Both the position numbers and the translations under genes were made by a program. This document shows positions 14,295-22,756 of a DNA stretch of 64,000 nt, piece after piece. The DNA is taken from assembly GCA_900317155.1 (NCBI GenBank), contig ONFO01000002.1, forward strand, positions 62,001 to 126,000, given 5' to 3'. Below the pieces are notes generated by a model. The model had not been told where the DNA came from and searched no databases. It saw only the letters and a list, made by a program, of their open reading frames with translations. Within the stretch, counting starts at the first letter, position 1. Every line of letters begins with the position of its first letter. This stretch comes from an uncultured Bacteroidales bacterium. GTDB lineage: Bacteria > Bacteroidota > Bacteroidia > Bacteroidales > F082.

Positions 14295-15644
14295 TTAAGC
14301 CATGCCATCCCTCATGCTTAGGGCCATCTCCTCCGCCAATGCAACAAACCCATTAGCCGTCATCTCCTTCAAGAAAATCAGCCCATGCGTGGCGCGAATC
14401 AGCGGGTGACTGCTCTCGTAGAAGAAGTTCTTACCAAGGATGAGTTGTATGTCCTTATACTGTTTCACCCAAATACTCTCCGCCAACTCGCTGAAGGGAC
14501 CGTCAAAGTCGGGATTGGGAAACTCAGCCTTTACCTGAGTCAAATAACTGTCTTTAAATGCTTTCTCGAACACGGCGATGGCGTTCAGTGACACAGGCAC
14601 ATAGACGTTGGCTTCAGCCGGATGAAACGTCGACCATACGTTGCGGTAACCAAACACCCTCAGATGGCTAAGGTCGGTCTCCTCACTCCATACCCTGACG
14701 GCCTCAGCGATGCTCTGCATCACCTTGTAATGCGTATTAGGACCTTGGCCTTCCGAGTCGATAGCCACAGTAATGACGGTGGGTTTGATAGTACGGAACT
14801 GGTTGAGGATGGTGTTGATGTCGTTGTCATGAACCGAGCCCTTCGACGAAATCAGAGACCCTTGGTCATACAACCCCAACCTCAGATGATGTATATGGCT
14901 CAGCGAGGTACCACCGTAAGCCCAGACAAGCTCCTCCTCAAACTCACGGATCTCACCTTTGAGTTTCTGTATCTCGGAACTGTTGGGTAAGCCATTTCGA
15001 AGGTTTTCGATTTCGGTTTGGAATCGGGTTTCGATATCGTCAACGCTCTTCAACTGCCACAGTTCCACGGCGTCACGTAGGATACGGTGGCAAAAGCCGC
15101 GTCGCATCTCATCGGGATTTTTACGGGCCACATTGTCGAGATAATGGTGGACGTCTTTCTCCTGCTTGTAACGGTAGCCCTGCTCAAAAAAGTCGGGGTA
15201 TCGCACCATTTGTATGCGACCCTGATGCAGGTAATCCAAAGTGTCTTCCAAGGCTTTTTGGAGGAAAGCATCGGTCACGGAATGGTAGCCCGAAGTCATG
15301 ATGGCAAAGTGCACCTGATTGGAGGGGGACCGTAGTTGCCTATTGATGAAGGGCATGAGGCCCAGCATGATGTCATCATGATGCGGGCCTGTGTGATAGA
15401 TGACCTCGTTTTCAAAGAACCTGGCGCCGCGCCAGAGTTTGCCTTCAACTGCGGCGATGACCTCTTGCACCCTTTCGAGACTGAGGTCAGGGATGCGAGC
15501 ACAACGCGGGTCGTTCTGCAAATCGTCCATCGTCAGCTTATGGGCATAACGGTCGAGGATTTTACATAAACCTAAAATGGCGTGCTCGGTCTTTTCGAAA
15601 GTCCAAGGACCATCGAAAAAGGAAGGGTCGGTTTTGTTAAACAT
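14295..15644 (-). CDS. PIG-L (LmbE)-like deacetylase domain protein
   Basis: 449 residues. The metal-binding motif is YHTGPHHDDIMLG at 83-95, the PIG-L/LmbE motif (usually PHPDDE) with histidine and two aspartates. Later regions HNDINTIL-like and HPAEANVYVPVS fit the same family. It resembles the C-terminal domain that many Bacteroidetes carry fused behind a NagB domain in a long glucosamine-6-phosphate deaminase; here it stands alone, while a separate short NagB is at 36147-36938. It probably deacetylates an N-acetyl sugar or sugar nucleotide. Only 6 bp separate it from the sugar dehydrogenase gene, so they are one operon. The stop codon lies at the edge of a repeat array. Confidence 0.7.
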   Translation of the reverse strand: MFNKTDPSFFDGPWTFEKTEHAILGLCKILDRYAHKLTMDDLQNDPRCARIPDLSLERVQEVIAAVEGKLWRGARFFENEVIYHTGPHHDDIMLGLMPFINRQLRSPSNQVHFAIMTSGYHSVTDAFLQKALEDTLDYLHQGRIQMVRYPDFFEQGYRYKQEKDVHHYLDNVARKNPDEMRRGFCHRILRDAVELWQLKSVDDIETRFQTEIENLRNGLPNSSEIQKLKGEIREFEEELVWAYGGTSLSHIHHLRLGLYDQGSLISSKGSVHDNDINTILNQFRTIKPTVITVAIDSEGQGPNTHYKVMQSIAEAVRVWSEETDLSHLRVFGYRNVWSTFHPAEANVYVPVSLNAIAVFEKAFKDSYLTQVKAEFPNPDFDGPFSELAESIWVKQYKDIQLILGKNFFYESSHPLIRATHGLIFLKEMTANGFVALAEEMALSMRDGMA

Positions 15645-15650
15645 GATTGG

Positions 15651-16928
15651 TTATAATCTTCCGTCAATGATGTCACGAGGCAAAATGCCTTTCACATCAT
15701 AAATGACACCATTGTCCTTCACGAAAGCCTTTATGTCCAAGTCGAGGAACTCCTTATGTGCCACGGCGAGGATGACTGCATCAAACTGGTCTTTCGGGAC
15801 TTCGTTGGTCACCGACACGCCATATTCCTGGAACACATGCTCAGCGTTGGCCCAAGGGTCGTAGACGGTGATGTTGGGCGTGTACTCGCGCAACGTATGG
15901 TAGATGTCGACAATCTTGGTGTTGCGGATGTCGGGGCAGTTCTCCTTGAAAGTGATGCCGAGGATAAGGATTTTGGCGTTCTTCACCAGCACGCCTTTCT
16001 TGTTCATATACTTGATGGTCTGGTTGGCCACGTAAGCGCCCATGCCATCGTTGAGGCGGCGCGAAGCACGCATGATGCGAGGCAGCACGCCATAGACCTG
16101 AGCCTTTTGGATGAGGTAGTATGGGTCAACGCTGATGCAGTGACCGCCCACCAAGCCCGGGCTCAGCTTGATGAAGTTCCACTTCGATGAAGCGGCTTCG
16201 ATGACATCATGTGTGTCGATGCCCATGGCGTTGAAGATCTTGGCCAGCTCGTTCATGAAGGCGATGTTGACATCGCGTTGCGAGTTCTCGATAATCTTGG
16301 AAGCCTCGGCCACCTTGATGCTTGGGGCTTTATGTGTGCCGTTGACGAGGACGCTGTTGTAGATGGCATCCACATAATCGGCAATCTCGGGCGTAGAGCC
16401 AGAGGTCACCTTCTTGATTTTCTCCACCGTGTGCAGCTTGTCGCCGGGATTGATGCGCTCGGGGCTATAGCCGGCATAGAAGTCGACGTTGAACTTCAGT
16501 CCGCTGACGCGTTCCACCACGGGCAGGCACTCTTCCTCGGTGACGCCAGGGTAGACGGTGCTTTCGTAAACCACCACATCGCCCTTGCTGATGACCTTAC
16601 CGACGGTCTCGGAAGCACCCCACAGGGGGCGCAGGTCGGGGCGGTTGTCGGCATCCACCGGGGTGGGCACGGCCACCACATAGAAGTTGCACTTCTTGAT
16701 TTCCTCCAGGTCGGTGGTGCAGCGGAAGCCATGGTTCTTGATGGCATCTTGCAGCAGTTCGTCGCTGACTTCGAGGGTAGCATCATGGCCTGTCATGAGG
16801 GCATCCACACGGCGTTGGTTCATGTCGAAGCCGATGGTCTCGAACTTCGTTGAAAACAGGCGAGCCAGTGGCAGACCCACATAACCCAGGCCTATGACAC
16901 AGATTTTAGTTTGTTGTAAGTCTTTCAT
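15651..16928 (-). CDS. UDP-N-acetylhexosamine 6-dehydrogenase (WbpO/TviB-like)
   Basis: 425 residues from the ATG at 16928 (a TTG two codons earlier is also open). N-terminal NAD motif GLGYVG at 13-18; VAVPTPVD near 86-93; YESTVYPGVTEE; catalytic C264 in LVGGHCISVDPYYL. This motif set marks the WbpO/TviB branch, which oxidises C6 of UDP-GlcNAc or UDP-GalNAc to the uronic acid, rather than the Ugd branch. Its product would be the substrate of the WlbA-like oxidoreductase at 35113-36081. Followed after 6 bp by the PIG-L gene. Confidence 0.85.
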   Translation of the reverse strand: MKDLQQTKICVIGLGYVGLPLARLFSTKFETIGFDMNQRRVDALMTGHDATLEVSDELLQDAIKNHGFRCTTDLEEIKKCNFYVVAVPTPVDADNRPDLRPLWGASETVGKVISKGDVVVYESTVYPGVTEEECLPVVERVSGLKFNVDFYAGYSPERINPGDKLHTVEKIKKVTSGSTPEIADYVDAIYNSVLVNGTHKAPSIKVAEASKIIENSQRDVNIAFMNELAKIFNAMGIDTHDVIEAASSKWNFIKLSPGLVGGHCISVDPYYLIQKAQVYGVLPRIMRASRRLNDGMGAYVANQTIKYMNKKGVLVKNAKILILGITFKENCPDIRNTKIVDIYHTLREYTPNITVYDPWANAEHVFQEYGVSVTNEVPKDQFDAVILAVAHKEFLDLDIKAFVKDNGVIYDVKGILPRDIIDGRL

Positions 16929-16966
16929 TTTCAATATCTGGTTTTAATCATTATTCATTATATACA

Positions 16967-18070
16967 TTATAAAGGTGATCCCTCAAATCTGGTATTCACC
17001 CTATTTTTCACTATCGAAAGTATCTCCTCTGTATACTCACCAAATGCCGGACCGTGCGCCACTTGACTCAGTTCAGCAGCTCGATTCCATTCAATCATGG
17101 CGGGATTTCCATTGGCGTCTACCGACATGTCCCAGCCGATGAGATTGAAATAAGGCATCCGCAACTGCATATCCTTAACGAGATCCAACACTTTGTGAAA
17201 ACAAGGTATCTGATAACCATCCAACACGGTACCGACATCTGTTGTTGGCATAAGCTTCTCCTTGGCATTGCCAAAAGCAACGCCTTTGATTTTTCCTGTT
17301 GCCAAATCGACATCAGCCTTGATGCCACCCGCGGTTTCATTGTCGATAACCTGATTCATTCTACCAATTCGGATAACCGCATACAAAATAACCACTTCGT
17401 TTCCTCTCCTATAGGACATTACTCTTAAGGTGTTAAGCGAAGTAGGATTCAGTTTTGACATGCCCTCATGTTGCTGAAAGCGTTCTTGTATGATGAAACT
17501 GCGTTTGTATTCCTTGAACATATCTTGAATTGAGCAGTTCAATGAAGGGACCATCCCGTTTTCAGTTCTGATAAGTTTCACGCCTTGCCCCCAGGTTCCT
17601 TCAAGTGTAGGCTTGATAATAGCCTCATTGAGGTTGCTGCATCTTTCTATAGCTTCTTCCAAAGTCAAAGCATTATGGTCGTCATAATAATAGCCATTAA
17701 CGTTCTTTATAATGGTTTTCGGCCTATTAATATCAGGGAAAAGCGTGTCATAGAAGCCTTTATCCACGTATGCATGACGGAACTGGAACTTGTTTAGCCT
17801 GTATATGATTTCTGAGTTGTAGATACTTGCAGGAATGTATTTTTCAGAATACACGCCGTTTCTTGAATACAGATACTGATGCCAATAGGTAGGCACTTCC
17901 CTTCCGAAATGCTTCTTGAAATAAGCCTTAATGTCAGCTTCCTGGCCTTTCGAAAGCGGTTTCATCGGGCATAGTTGCATAGAATGCAGTATGGTCTTTT
18001 CGTAATTGCTTTCGATTTGCTTGATTTCTCTTTCGTTAAGTAAGCTTTTGATTTTTTCTTTTGCACTCAT
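16967..18070 (-). CDS. ATP-grasp protein, sugar-transfer associated (1)
   Basis: 367 residues of the ATPgrasp_ST type. The nucleotide-binding strands are IIKPTLEGTWGQGVKLI near 150-166 and SFIIQERFQQH near 189-199; NTLRVMSYRR and the C-terminal metal site LIGWDMSVDANGNPAMIEWN near 310-329 follow. The usual EGN is EWN here. ATP-grasp enzymes join a carboxylate to an amine or thiol using ATP; this subfamily is found in surface polysaccharide loci and its acceptors are unknown. It is the most divergent of four paralogues in the locus, with 38 bp to the dehydrogenase gene and 67 bp from the next ATP-grasp gene. Confidence 0.75.
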   Translation of the reverse strand: MSAKEKIKSLLNEREIKQIESNYEKTILHSMQLCPMKPLSKGQEADIKAYFKKHFGREVPTYWHQYLYSRNGVYSEKYIPASIYNSEIIYRLNKFQFRHAYVDKGFYDTLFPDINRPKTIIKNVNGYYYDDHNALTLEEAIERCSNLNEAIIKPTLEGTWGQGVKLIRTENGMVPSLNCSIQDMFKEYKRSFIIQERFQQHEGMSKLNPTSLNTLRVMSYRRGNEVVILYAVIRIGRMNQVIDNETAGGIKADVDLATGKIKGVAFGNAKEKLMPTTDVGTVLDGYQIPCFHKVLDLVKDMQLRMPYFNLIGWDMSVDANGNPAMIEWNRAAELSQVAHGPAFGEYTEEILSIVKNRVNTRFEGSPL

Positions 18071-18137
18071 ATCAATACTATTTCAATATTATGTTAAGTT
18101 CCCCCCAAACAGCGTCTTTCAACAGGTTATTGTATGT

Positions 18138-19256
18138 TCACGACACAAAATACTTTTCGATTTGTTTTTTTAATCCCCCATGAACGGCCTGTAAAAGAGA
18201 AATCTCCCACAAACCATTCCCTTCAATAAACATAGGTCCTTCTTCTGTTATGGCTATGTCCCATCCAATGGAATGGCAACGATAAAGACGTTTATGTAAC
18301 TCGACGGCTTGTTTTTCTGCTTCTTTATAATAGGGAATTTCAAAATCCTTAAACACAACACGTGTATCTGGATGTTCCTTTACAGAGGTTCCATACTGGG
18401 GTTTCAAGAAACCTGTTTCCATCAATTTCCCTTTTTCCATATCAATTCCAACAAAAACACCGCCTTTGGCCCAGTTGTCAACAGAACTACCTTGTCTACC
18501 CATCCTTAAACCGGCTCCAAAAGGAACAACCTCCCCGTCTTTTGTCATGACCGTTTGCATACGGATTGAATTGATTGTAGAATCACACAATGTGTTCATT
18601 TTTGGGTGTTGATAAATCCTTTTTTGCACCAAATAATTGGCAGACAACAAAACATTTATCAACTTATCAATACTAGACGGTTTCCCATCAACATACACCT
18701 TTGAATCTTGTATTTTCAAAGCAAAAATACCATTGCCTAATTGACCGCTTGAGGGCTTGCAAAACGCATCCATATCACGAGAAAACAATTGCTTCAATTG
18801 TTGGATTGCATCTTGTTGTGTGTCTATCTCAAACTGAGCATCGACATATAACACCTTCTTGTCCTTAATAAAACAATACACGGGGGGGGTAGGAATACCG
18901 AACTTCTCCAAAAACACATTAAAATAAAACTTGTCGGCTGTAATTACCCGACTGGTATACATAAAATTCGGGTTGTGATTGTTTAAATAGTTTATTTTGG
19001 CTTGAAAACTATCGTATGGAATCAAGTATTCACTTGTCATACGTTCCCTTGTCATTTCAGACCTATCGAATCCGTATGTGAAATAAAAAGGCTCGTAATC
19101 TCCAAATTTTCGAATAAAAAACAATTGATCCTTCAGAATTTGTTTTCTTGACTTGTGATTACAATCTGGGTAATAGGTTACGCCATCAACAATTGATGAT
19201 TTATTTTTGAAAAGTGAATAAATTCTGCGGCACTTTTTTACAAATTGAAATTTCAT
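18138..19256 (-). CDS. ATP-grasp protein, sugar-transfer associated (2)
   Basis: 372 residues, ATPgrasp_ST type. Key segments: DAFCKPSSGQLGNGIFALKI near 176-195 (lysine plus glycine-rich loop), YLVQKRIYQHP, NSIRMQTVMTKDGEVVPFGA, and SIGWDIAITEEGPMFIEGN near 329-347 for metal binding. It is closely similar to the neighbour at 19325-20452 (shared IQDSKVYV, KGG(V/I)FVGIDM, GWDIAIT), so they are tandem duplicates. Proposed role: ATP-dependent ligation of an amino acid or similar group to a sugar. That role is inferred from fold and context only. Confidence 0.75.
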   Translation of the reverse strand: MKFQFVKKCRRIYSLFKNKSSIVDGVTYYPDCNHKSRKQILKDQLFFIRKFGDYEPFYFTYGFDRSEMTRERMTSEYLIPYDSFQAKINYLNNHNPNFMYTSRVITADKFYFNVFLEKFGIPTPPVYCFIKDKKVLYVDAQFEIDTQQDAIQQLKQLFSRDMDAFCKPSSGQLGNGIFALKIQDSKVYVDGKPSSIDKLINVLLSANYLVQKRIYQHPKMNTLCDSTINSIRMQTVMTKDGEVVPFGAGLRMGRQGSSVDNWAKGGVFVGIDMEKGKLMETGFLKPQYGTSVKEHPDTRVVFKDFEIPYYKEAEKQAVELHKRLYRCHSIGWDIAITEEGPMFIEGNGLWEISLLQAVHGGLKKQIEKYFVS

Positions 19257-19324
19257 ATTTATATGATGTTTTATTTATAAGAGAATTATGTGGATTTGAT
19301 ATTTCTAATTCTATTGATAGTCAA

Positions 19325-20452
19325 TTAATTAAATGGGCTATCATTAATCCTGCCAAGTTCAGGGAAATACTTTTCAACATGCTTTAATCCTCCCACGGCT
19401 GCCTGAGTTCCAGACACTTCCCATAAGCTGTTGCCTTCAATGAATATTGGTCCGTCTAGTGTTATTGCTATATCCCAACCAACAGAATGAATCCTATAAA
19501 GCTTTGAATGCAATTCTTTTGCCATCTCAACTGCTTCCTTGAAAAAAGGTATTTCAAATCCTTCAAAAACAACACCATTGTCTGGCTGCTGATAAACCAG
19601 TTTTCCATGAGGCGGCTTGATGATACCCTTTTTCATCAATTTTCCCGTATTCATATCTATGCCGACAAATATACCACCTTTTGCACAGTTATCAACACGG
19701 CTTCCCTCTCTTCCGATACGCAGTCCTGCTCTAACGGCGATGATTTCCTCGTTTGGAGTAATCAAGGTTACCAATCGTATAGTGTTTACCGCTGTCGAAC
19801 ACAACCTGTTCAATTCAGGATGCTGTACGATTCTATCTTGGATGATATAATTTGATTTCGCAAATGTCTTTAACAAATCGTCTTTTGAAGAAACCAATTC
19901 GTTGTTGACATAAACCTTAGAGTCTTGTATCTTAAGAGCAAAAGCCCCATCTCCCAGTTGCCCGTCAAATTCTTTTGCAAAAGCATCCATATCATGATTG
20001 AGAATCGTTGAAATCTCATCACCATGATGATATTCATCATAAAACAATTTCCCATTTCGAGTATAATAGAGAATTTTTGGTGTTGGGATATTCAAACTTT
20101 TAAGAAAAAGGTAAAAATAGAACTTGTCTGAAACTATACAATTGGCAGAGCATATCCTTTTTTTACGATCAAAATAATTATTGTTTTTGAACATCTTGTT
20201 TAAAAACGTATGTTCATAAACAATATATTCATCACAAATTTTCTTACGATCCATACTCTTTCTATCAAACCCGTACACAAAATAATACTTTTCCCTCCCC
20301 CCAAATTTCCAAATAAAGTATAATTGATCGCAGAAAATCTGCCATGTTGACTTATGGGGTTCATCTGGATAATAAGATTCCTGGCAACAAATTGATTTTG
20401 CCCTACGGATTAATACTTTCGTTGCTTTAGCTTTTTTTGTGAAGCTTCCCAT
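19325..20452 (-). CDS. ATP-grasp protein, sugar-transfer associated (3)
   Basis: 375 residues, paralogue of the protein at 18138-19256. Segments: DAFAKEFDGQLGDGAFALKI near 165-184, YIIQDRIVQHP, NTIRLVTLITPNEEIIAVRA, RIGREGSRVDNCAKGGIFVG, and SVGWDIAITLDGPIFIEGN near 323-341. All expected ATP and metal residues are present. The N-terminal 130 residues, with YYFVYGFDRKSMDRK, are conserved in the neighbour too and may bind the sugar or lipid acceptor. The 59-bp gap to capA and the same strand indicate co-transcription. Confidence 0.75.
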   Translation of the reverse strand: MGSFTKKAKATKVLIRRAKSICCQESYYPDEPHKSTWQIFCDQLYFIWKFGGREKYYFVYGFDRKSMDRKKICDEYIVYEHTFLNKMFKNNNYFDRKKRICSANCIVSDKFYFYLFLKSLNIPTPKILYYTRNGKLFYDEYHHGDEISTILNHDMDAFAKEFDGQLGDGAFALKIQDSKVYVNNELVSSKDDLLKTFAKSNYIIQDRIVQHPELNRLCSTAVNTIRLVTLITPNEEIIAVRAGLRIGREGSRVDNCAKGGIFVGIDMNTGKLMKKGIIKPPHGKLVYQQPDNGVVFEGFEIPFFKEAVEMAKELHSKLYRIHSVGWDIAITLDGPIFIEGNSLWEVSGTQAAVGGLKHVEKYFPELGRINDSPFN

Positions 20453-20511
20453 AATACTATGTTTTTAAACCAATTACTCAAACAAACACATTTTAATCAA
20501 AGTGATTGACT

Positions 20512-21597
20512 TTATTTTTTTCTTATTCCGACTTTGCGCAAAAAGACCTTACTATAATTTTCCATCTTAACCATAATAGGATAAGGGCAATACCTAAGCA
20601 ATAGCGTTCTATGACTCAAAACAGAATCTATCTTCTTATCATTATAAAATGAAATGGTTCCATCTTCACTTTCTCTCGTTAGTCTATTAGAAGAGCTAGG
20701 GCTTTTGCCACCTAATTCCGATATGACAACCAAACCCACTCTTCCCAAAGGTTTCCATTTTTTATATGTCACACAGTCCACATACGGGTATCCATCAGTA
20801 ACAGGTAAGGAAGAAAAGTCAATAGGATCTTTGGGATAATACGTTGATCGAGGCTTTGTTAATAACCTGTCAGGGAACAAAAAATTACCCATACTATAGG
20901 CAACAGAAGCATCCTTATAATTTACCACTGGTTGAACACGATGAGGGTGGCTACCAAGGATTAAATCCGAACCGGCCTTCATCATTTTCTTTGCTTTCTT
21001 ATATACACGTGGAGTCGTAACCCAAGTATGTTCCTTTCCCCAATGACACAAAACAACTACATAGTTGCATTGTTGTTTATACTTTTTGATTTCTGATACC
21101 ACATAGTCATCATACATTGGATTGATTCCAGGCTCCGTTTCCGTTGCCCATGGACACCAACCTATGTTTTCATTATCACAAAAAGCCAAAAACGCCACTT
21201 TTTTATCATGAATCACTTTAACCACGGGGGCACTAGCTTCTTGAATATTGTTACCAGCCCCTATATGTTGAATGCCTAATTCATCAAGTATTTGTATGGT
21301 ATGTTTTGCTCCGTTCAAACCTAAATCAAAAAAATGATTATTGGCCAAACTTACAATGTTAATGTCCAGTTGCTTTAACTTTATTAAATCTTCATCTTTG
21401 GCATAAATTACATCTCCCTTGCGTTTCATTTTTTCCTCATTGAAGTTTGGCTCATTTCCAATTGCGGTCTCCAAAGTGCCCACTCTGATGTCAGCACTTC
21501 GTAAAACCTCCAGAACTTCTTGGGAAATATAACCATCATTTACGCCTGCAAGAATGCCACCAGGCATAATATCACCAACAGCAGCTATTTTAATCAT
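20512..21597 (-). CDS. CapA-like (PgsA-type) metallophosphatase-fold protein
   Basis: 361 residues. CapA family motifs are all present: AAVGDIMPGG at the start, VGTLETAIGN, LANNHFFDLGLNG, CHWGKEHTWV and ILGSHPHRVQPV with the metal-binding histidines, then YSMGNFLF. No signal peptide is visible, so it is probably cytoplasmic or loosely bound. CapA/PgsA proteins are needed for poly-gamma-glutamate capsule synthesis or transport, though their exact reaction is unclear. Next to several ATP-grasp ligases it suggests amino-acid-containing surface material. A truncated second copy lies just upstream. Confidence 0.8.
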   Translation of the reverse strand: MIKIAAVGDIMPGGILAGVNDGYISQEVLEVLRSADIRVGTLETAIGNEPNFNEEKMKRKGDVIYAKDEDLIKLKQLDINIVSLANNHFFDLGLNGAKHTIQILDELGIQHIGAGNNIQEASAPVVKVIHDKKVAFLAFCDNENIGWCPWATETEPGINPMYDDYVVSEIKKYKQQCNYVVVLCHWGKEHTWVTTPRVYKKAKKMMKAGSDLILGSHPHRVQPVVNYKDASVAYSMGNFLFPDRLLTKPRSTYYPKDPIDFSSLPVTDGYPYVDCVTYKKWKPLGRVGLVVISELGGKSPSSSNRLTRESEDGTISFYNDKKIDSVLSHRTLLLRYCPYPIMVKMENYSKVFLRKVGIRKK

Positions 21598-21649
21598 TAT
21601 TTTTTACTTAATTTTTATCCCAAAATTTAAGTTTCCACAGGAATGATTG

Positions 21650-21785
21650 TTAAAAAACAGTTATATACTTCTTATTTTTAAAAATCAATGACCAACCCAT
21701 ATAGATCAACACATATACGGCAAATTTGACAATTCCGTCAGGATACATCGACAAATTCAACAAACGCCCCAAAATAAGATTTATT
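21650..21785 (-). pseudogene. Relic of a flippase 3' end
   Basis: On the minus strand this reads RLLNLSMYPDGIVKFAVYVL then IYMGWSLIFKNKKYITVF and stop. It matches the tail of the flippase at 23763-25247 (HLLHLSMYPDGLVKAGVYAV, IYLGWSFIFK). Nothing of the preceding 430 residues is left. It lies directly downstream of the capA relic, so both look like pieces of an older gene pair cut down by recombination. Confidence 0.65.
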
Positions 21786-21788
21786 TGC

Positions 21789-22157
21789 TCATTCCAACCC
21801 TATGCAAAAGTGATCTACTATATTTTTTAAAAAAATCACAAAAGGATATAAATAAGATTTAAACAATTGCTTTCTTTGACTCAAAATAGAATCTAATTTT
21901 TTATCGTTATAAAATGAAATGATTCCATCTTCATTTTCTCTTGTTAGTTTATAAGTGGAGCGAGGGTTTTTACCATCTAATTCTGACAATACTATCATTC
22001 CCACTCTTCCTAAAGGTTTCCACTTTTTATATGTCACACACTCTACATAGGGGTATCCATCAGTATTCGGTAATGAATAGAGGTCGATAGGCTCTTCAGG
22101 ATAATAAGTCGAACGAGGCTTCACTAACAATCTATCAGGAAACATAAAATCACCCAG
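21789..22157 (-). pseudogene. Truncated second capA (C-terminal third)
   Basis: Open from an ATG at 22145, 118 residues, about three quarters identical by eye to the last 120 residues of the intact CapA at 20512-21597 (FPDRLL, KPRSTYYP, TDGYPYV, CVTYKKWKPLGRVG). Homology extends four codons before the ATG and ends at a TAA (about 22158-22160). The metal-binding N-terminal two thirds are missing, so it cannot have CapA activity. It is a remnant of a duplicated or replaced capA. Confidence 0.8.
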
Positions 22158-22171
22158 TTAAGCATTCATTC

Positions 22172-22756
22172 TTAAATATTATAACGGGGTATGTTTATAA
22201 ATGTATAACGCCCATCTTTTTTTCTTCTTATGTGGAACAATATTACCCTATGGGATTTTTTAAACCCAATGAGTTCATGCAACTTTATGGATTTGGTATT
22301 AGATGGCTTGATGCATGTACCCAACCTTTTATTCTTTACATCATCATATTTTAAGTTTTTAACCGTGTGATATAAAAGGTGAAGTGCAATTCCCTTTCTT
22401 TGATACCTTTTATCTACCTCGAGTGAAACATGTTCGAAATCACAATTCTTCACATTATTGAAAATGGAACGATTACCTCGATAGGTGCCATAATGAAAGG
22501 CGACAATAATGTTGTCATCATCAACAACAACCCACAATTCCCCATTGACCGAGCACTGCAACAATTTATCCATATCACCAATTCTACACTTATAAAGATG
22601 CTTGTTTTCGTATGTCAATTTCACCATTCTCAATCCTTCAGGCAAAGGACGTAATTTTTCTTGTGCTTTTTCCAACAAATCCGTTGAATCAGCATAAAAC
22701 ACATAATAATTATGTATTGAATGCCTTAATTTATTTAGAACGCTAGCTATTTTCAT
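22172..22756 (-). CDS. GNAT-family N-acetyltransferase
   Basis: 194 residues. Acetyl-CoA binding motif A is HVSLEVDKRYQRKGIALHLL near 109-128, with the R-x-x-G-x-A pyrophosphate loop; motif B is NTKSIKLHELIGFKK near 153-167. The N-terminal half contains no second domain. It probably acylates the amino group of a sugar or amino acid used in the polymer. The start overlaps the end of the ATP-grasp gene at 22753-23742 by 4 bp, so the two act from one transcript and perhaps in one pathway. The downstream side abuts the capA relic. Confidence 0.75.
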   Translation of the reverse strand: MKIASVLNKLRHSIHNYYVFYADSTDLLEKAQEKLRPLPEGLRMVKLTYENKHLYKCRIGDMDKLLQCSVNGELWVVVDDDNIIVAFHYGTYRGNRSIFNNVKNCDFEHVSLEVDKRYQRKGIALHLLYHTVKNLKYDDVKNKRLGTCIKPSNTKSIKLHELIGFKKSHRVILFHIRRKKDGRYTFINIPRYNI

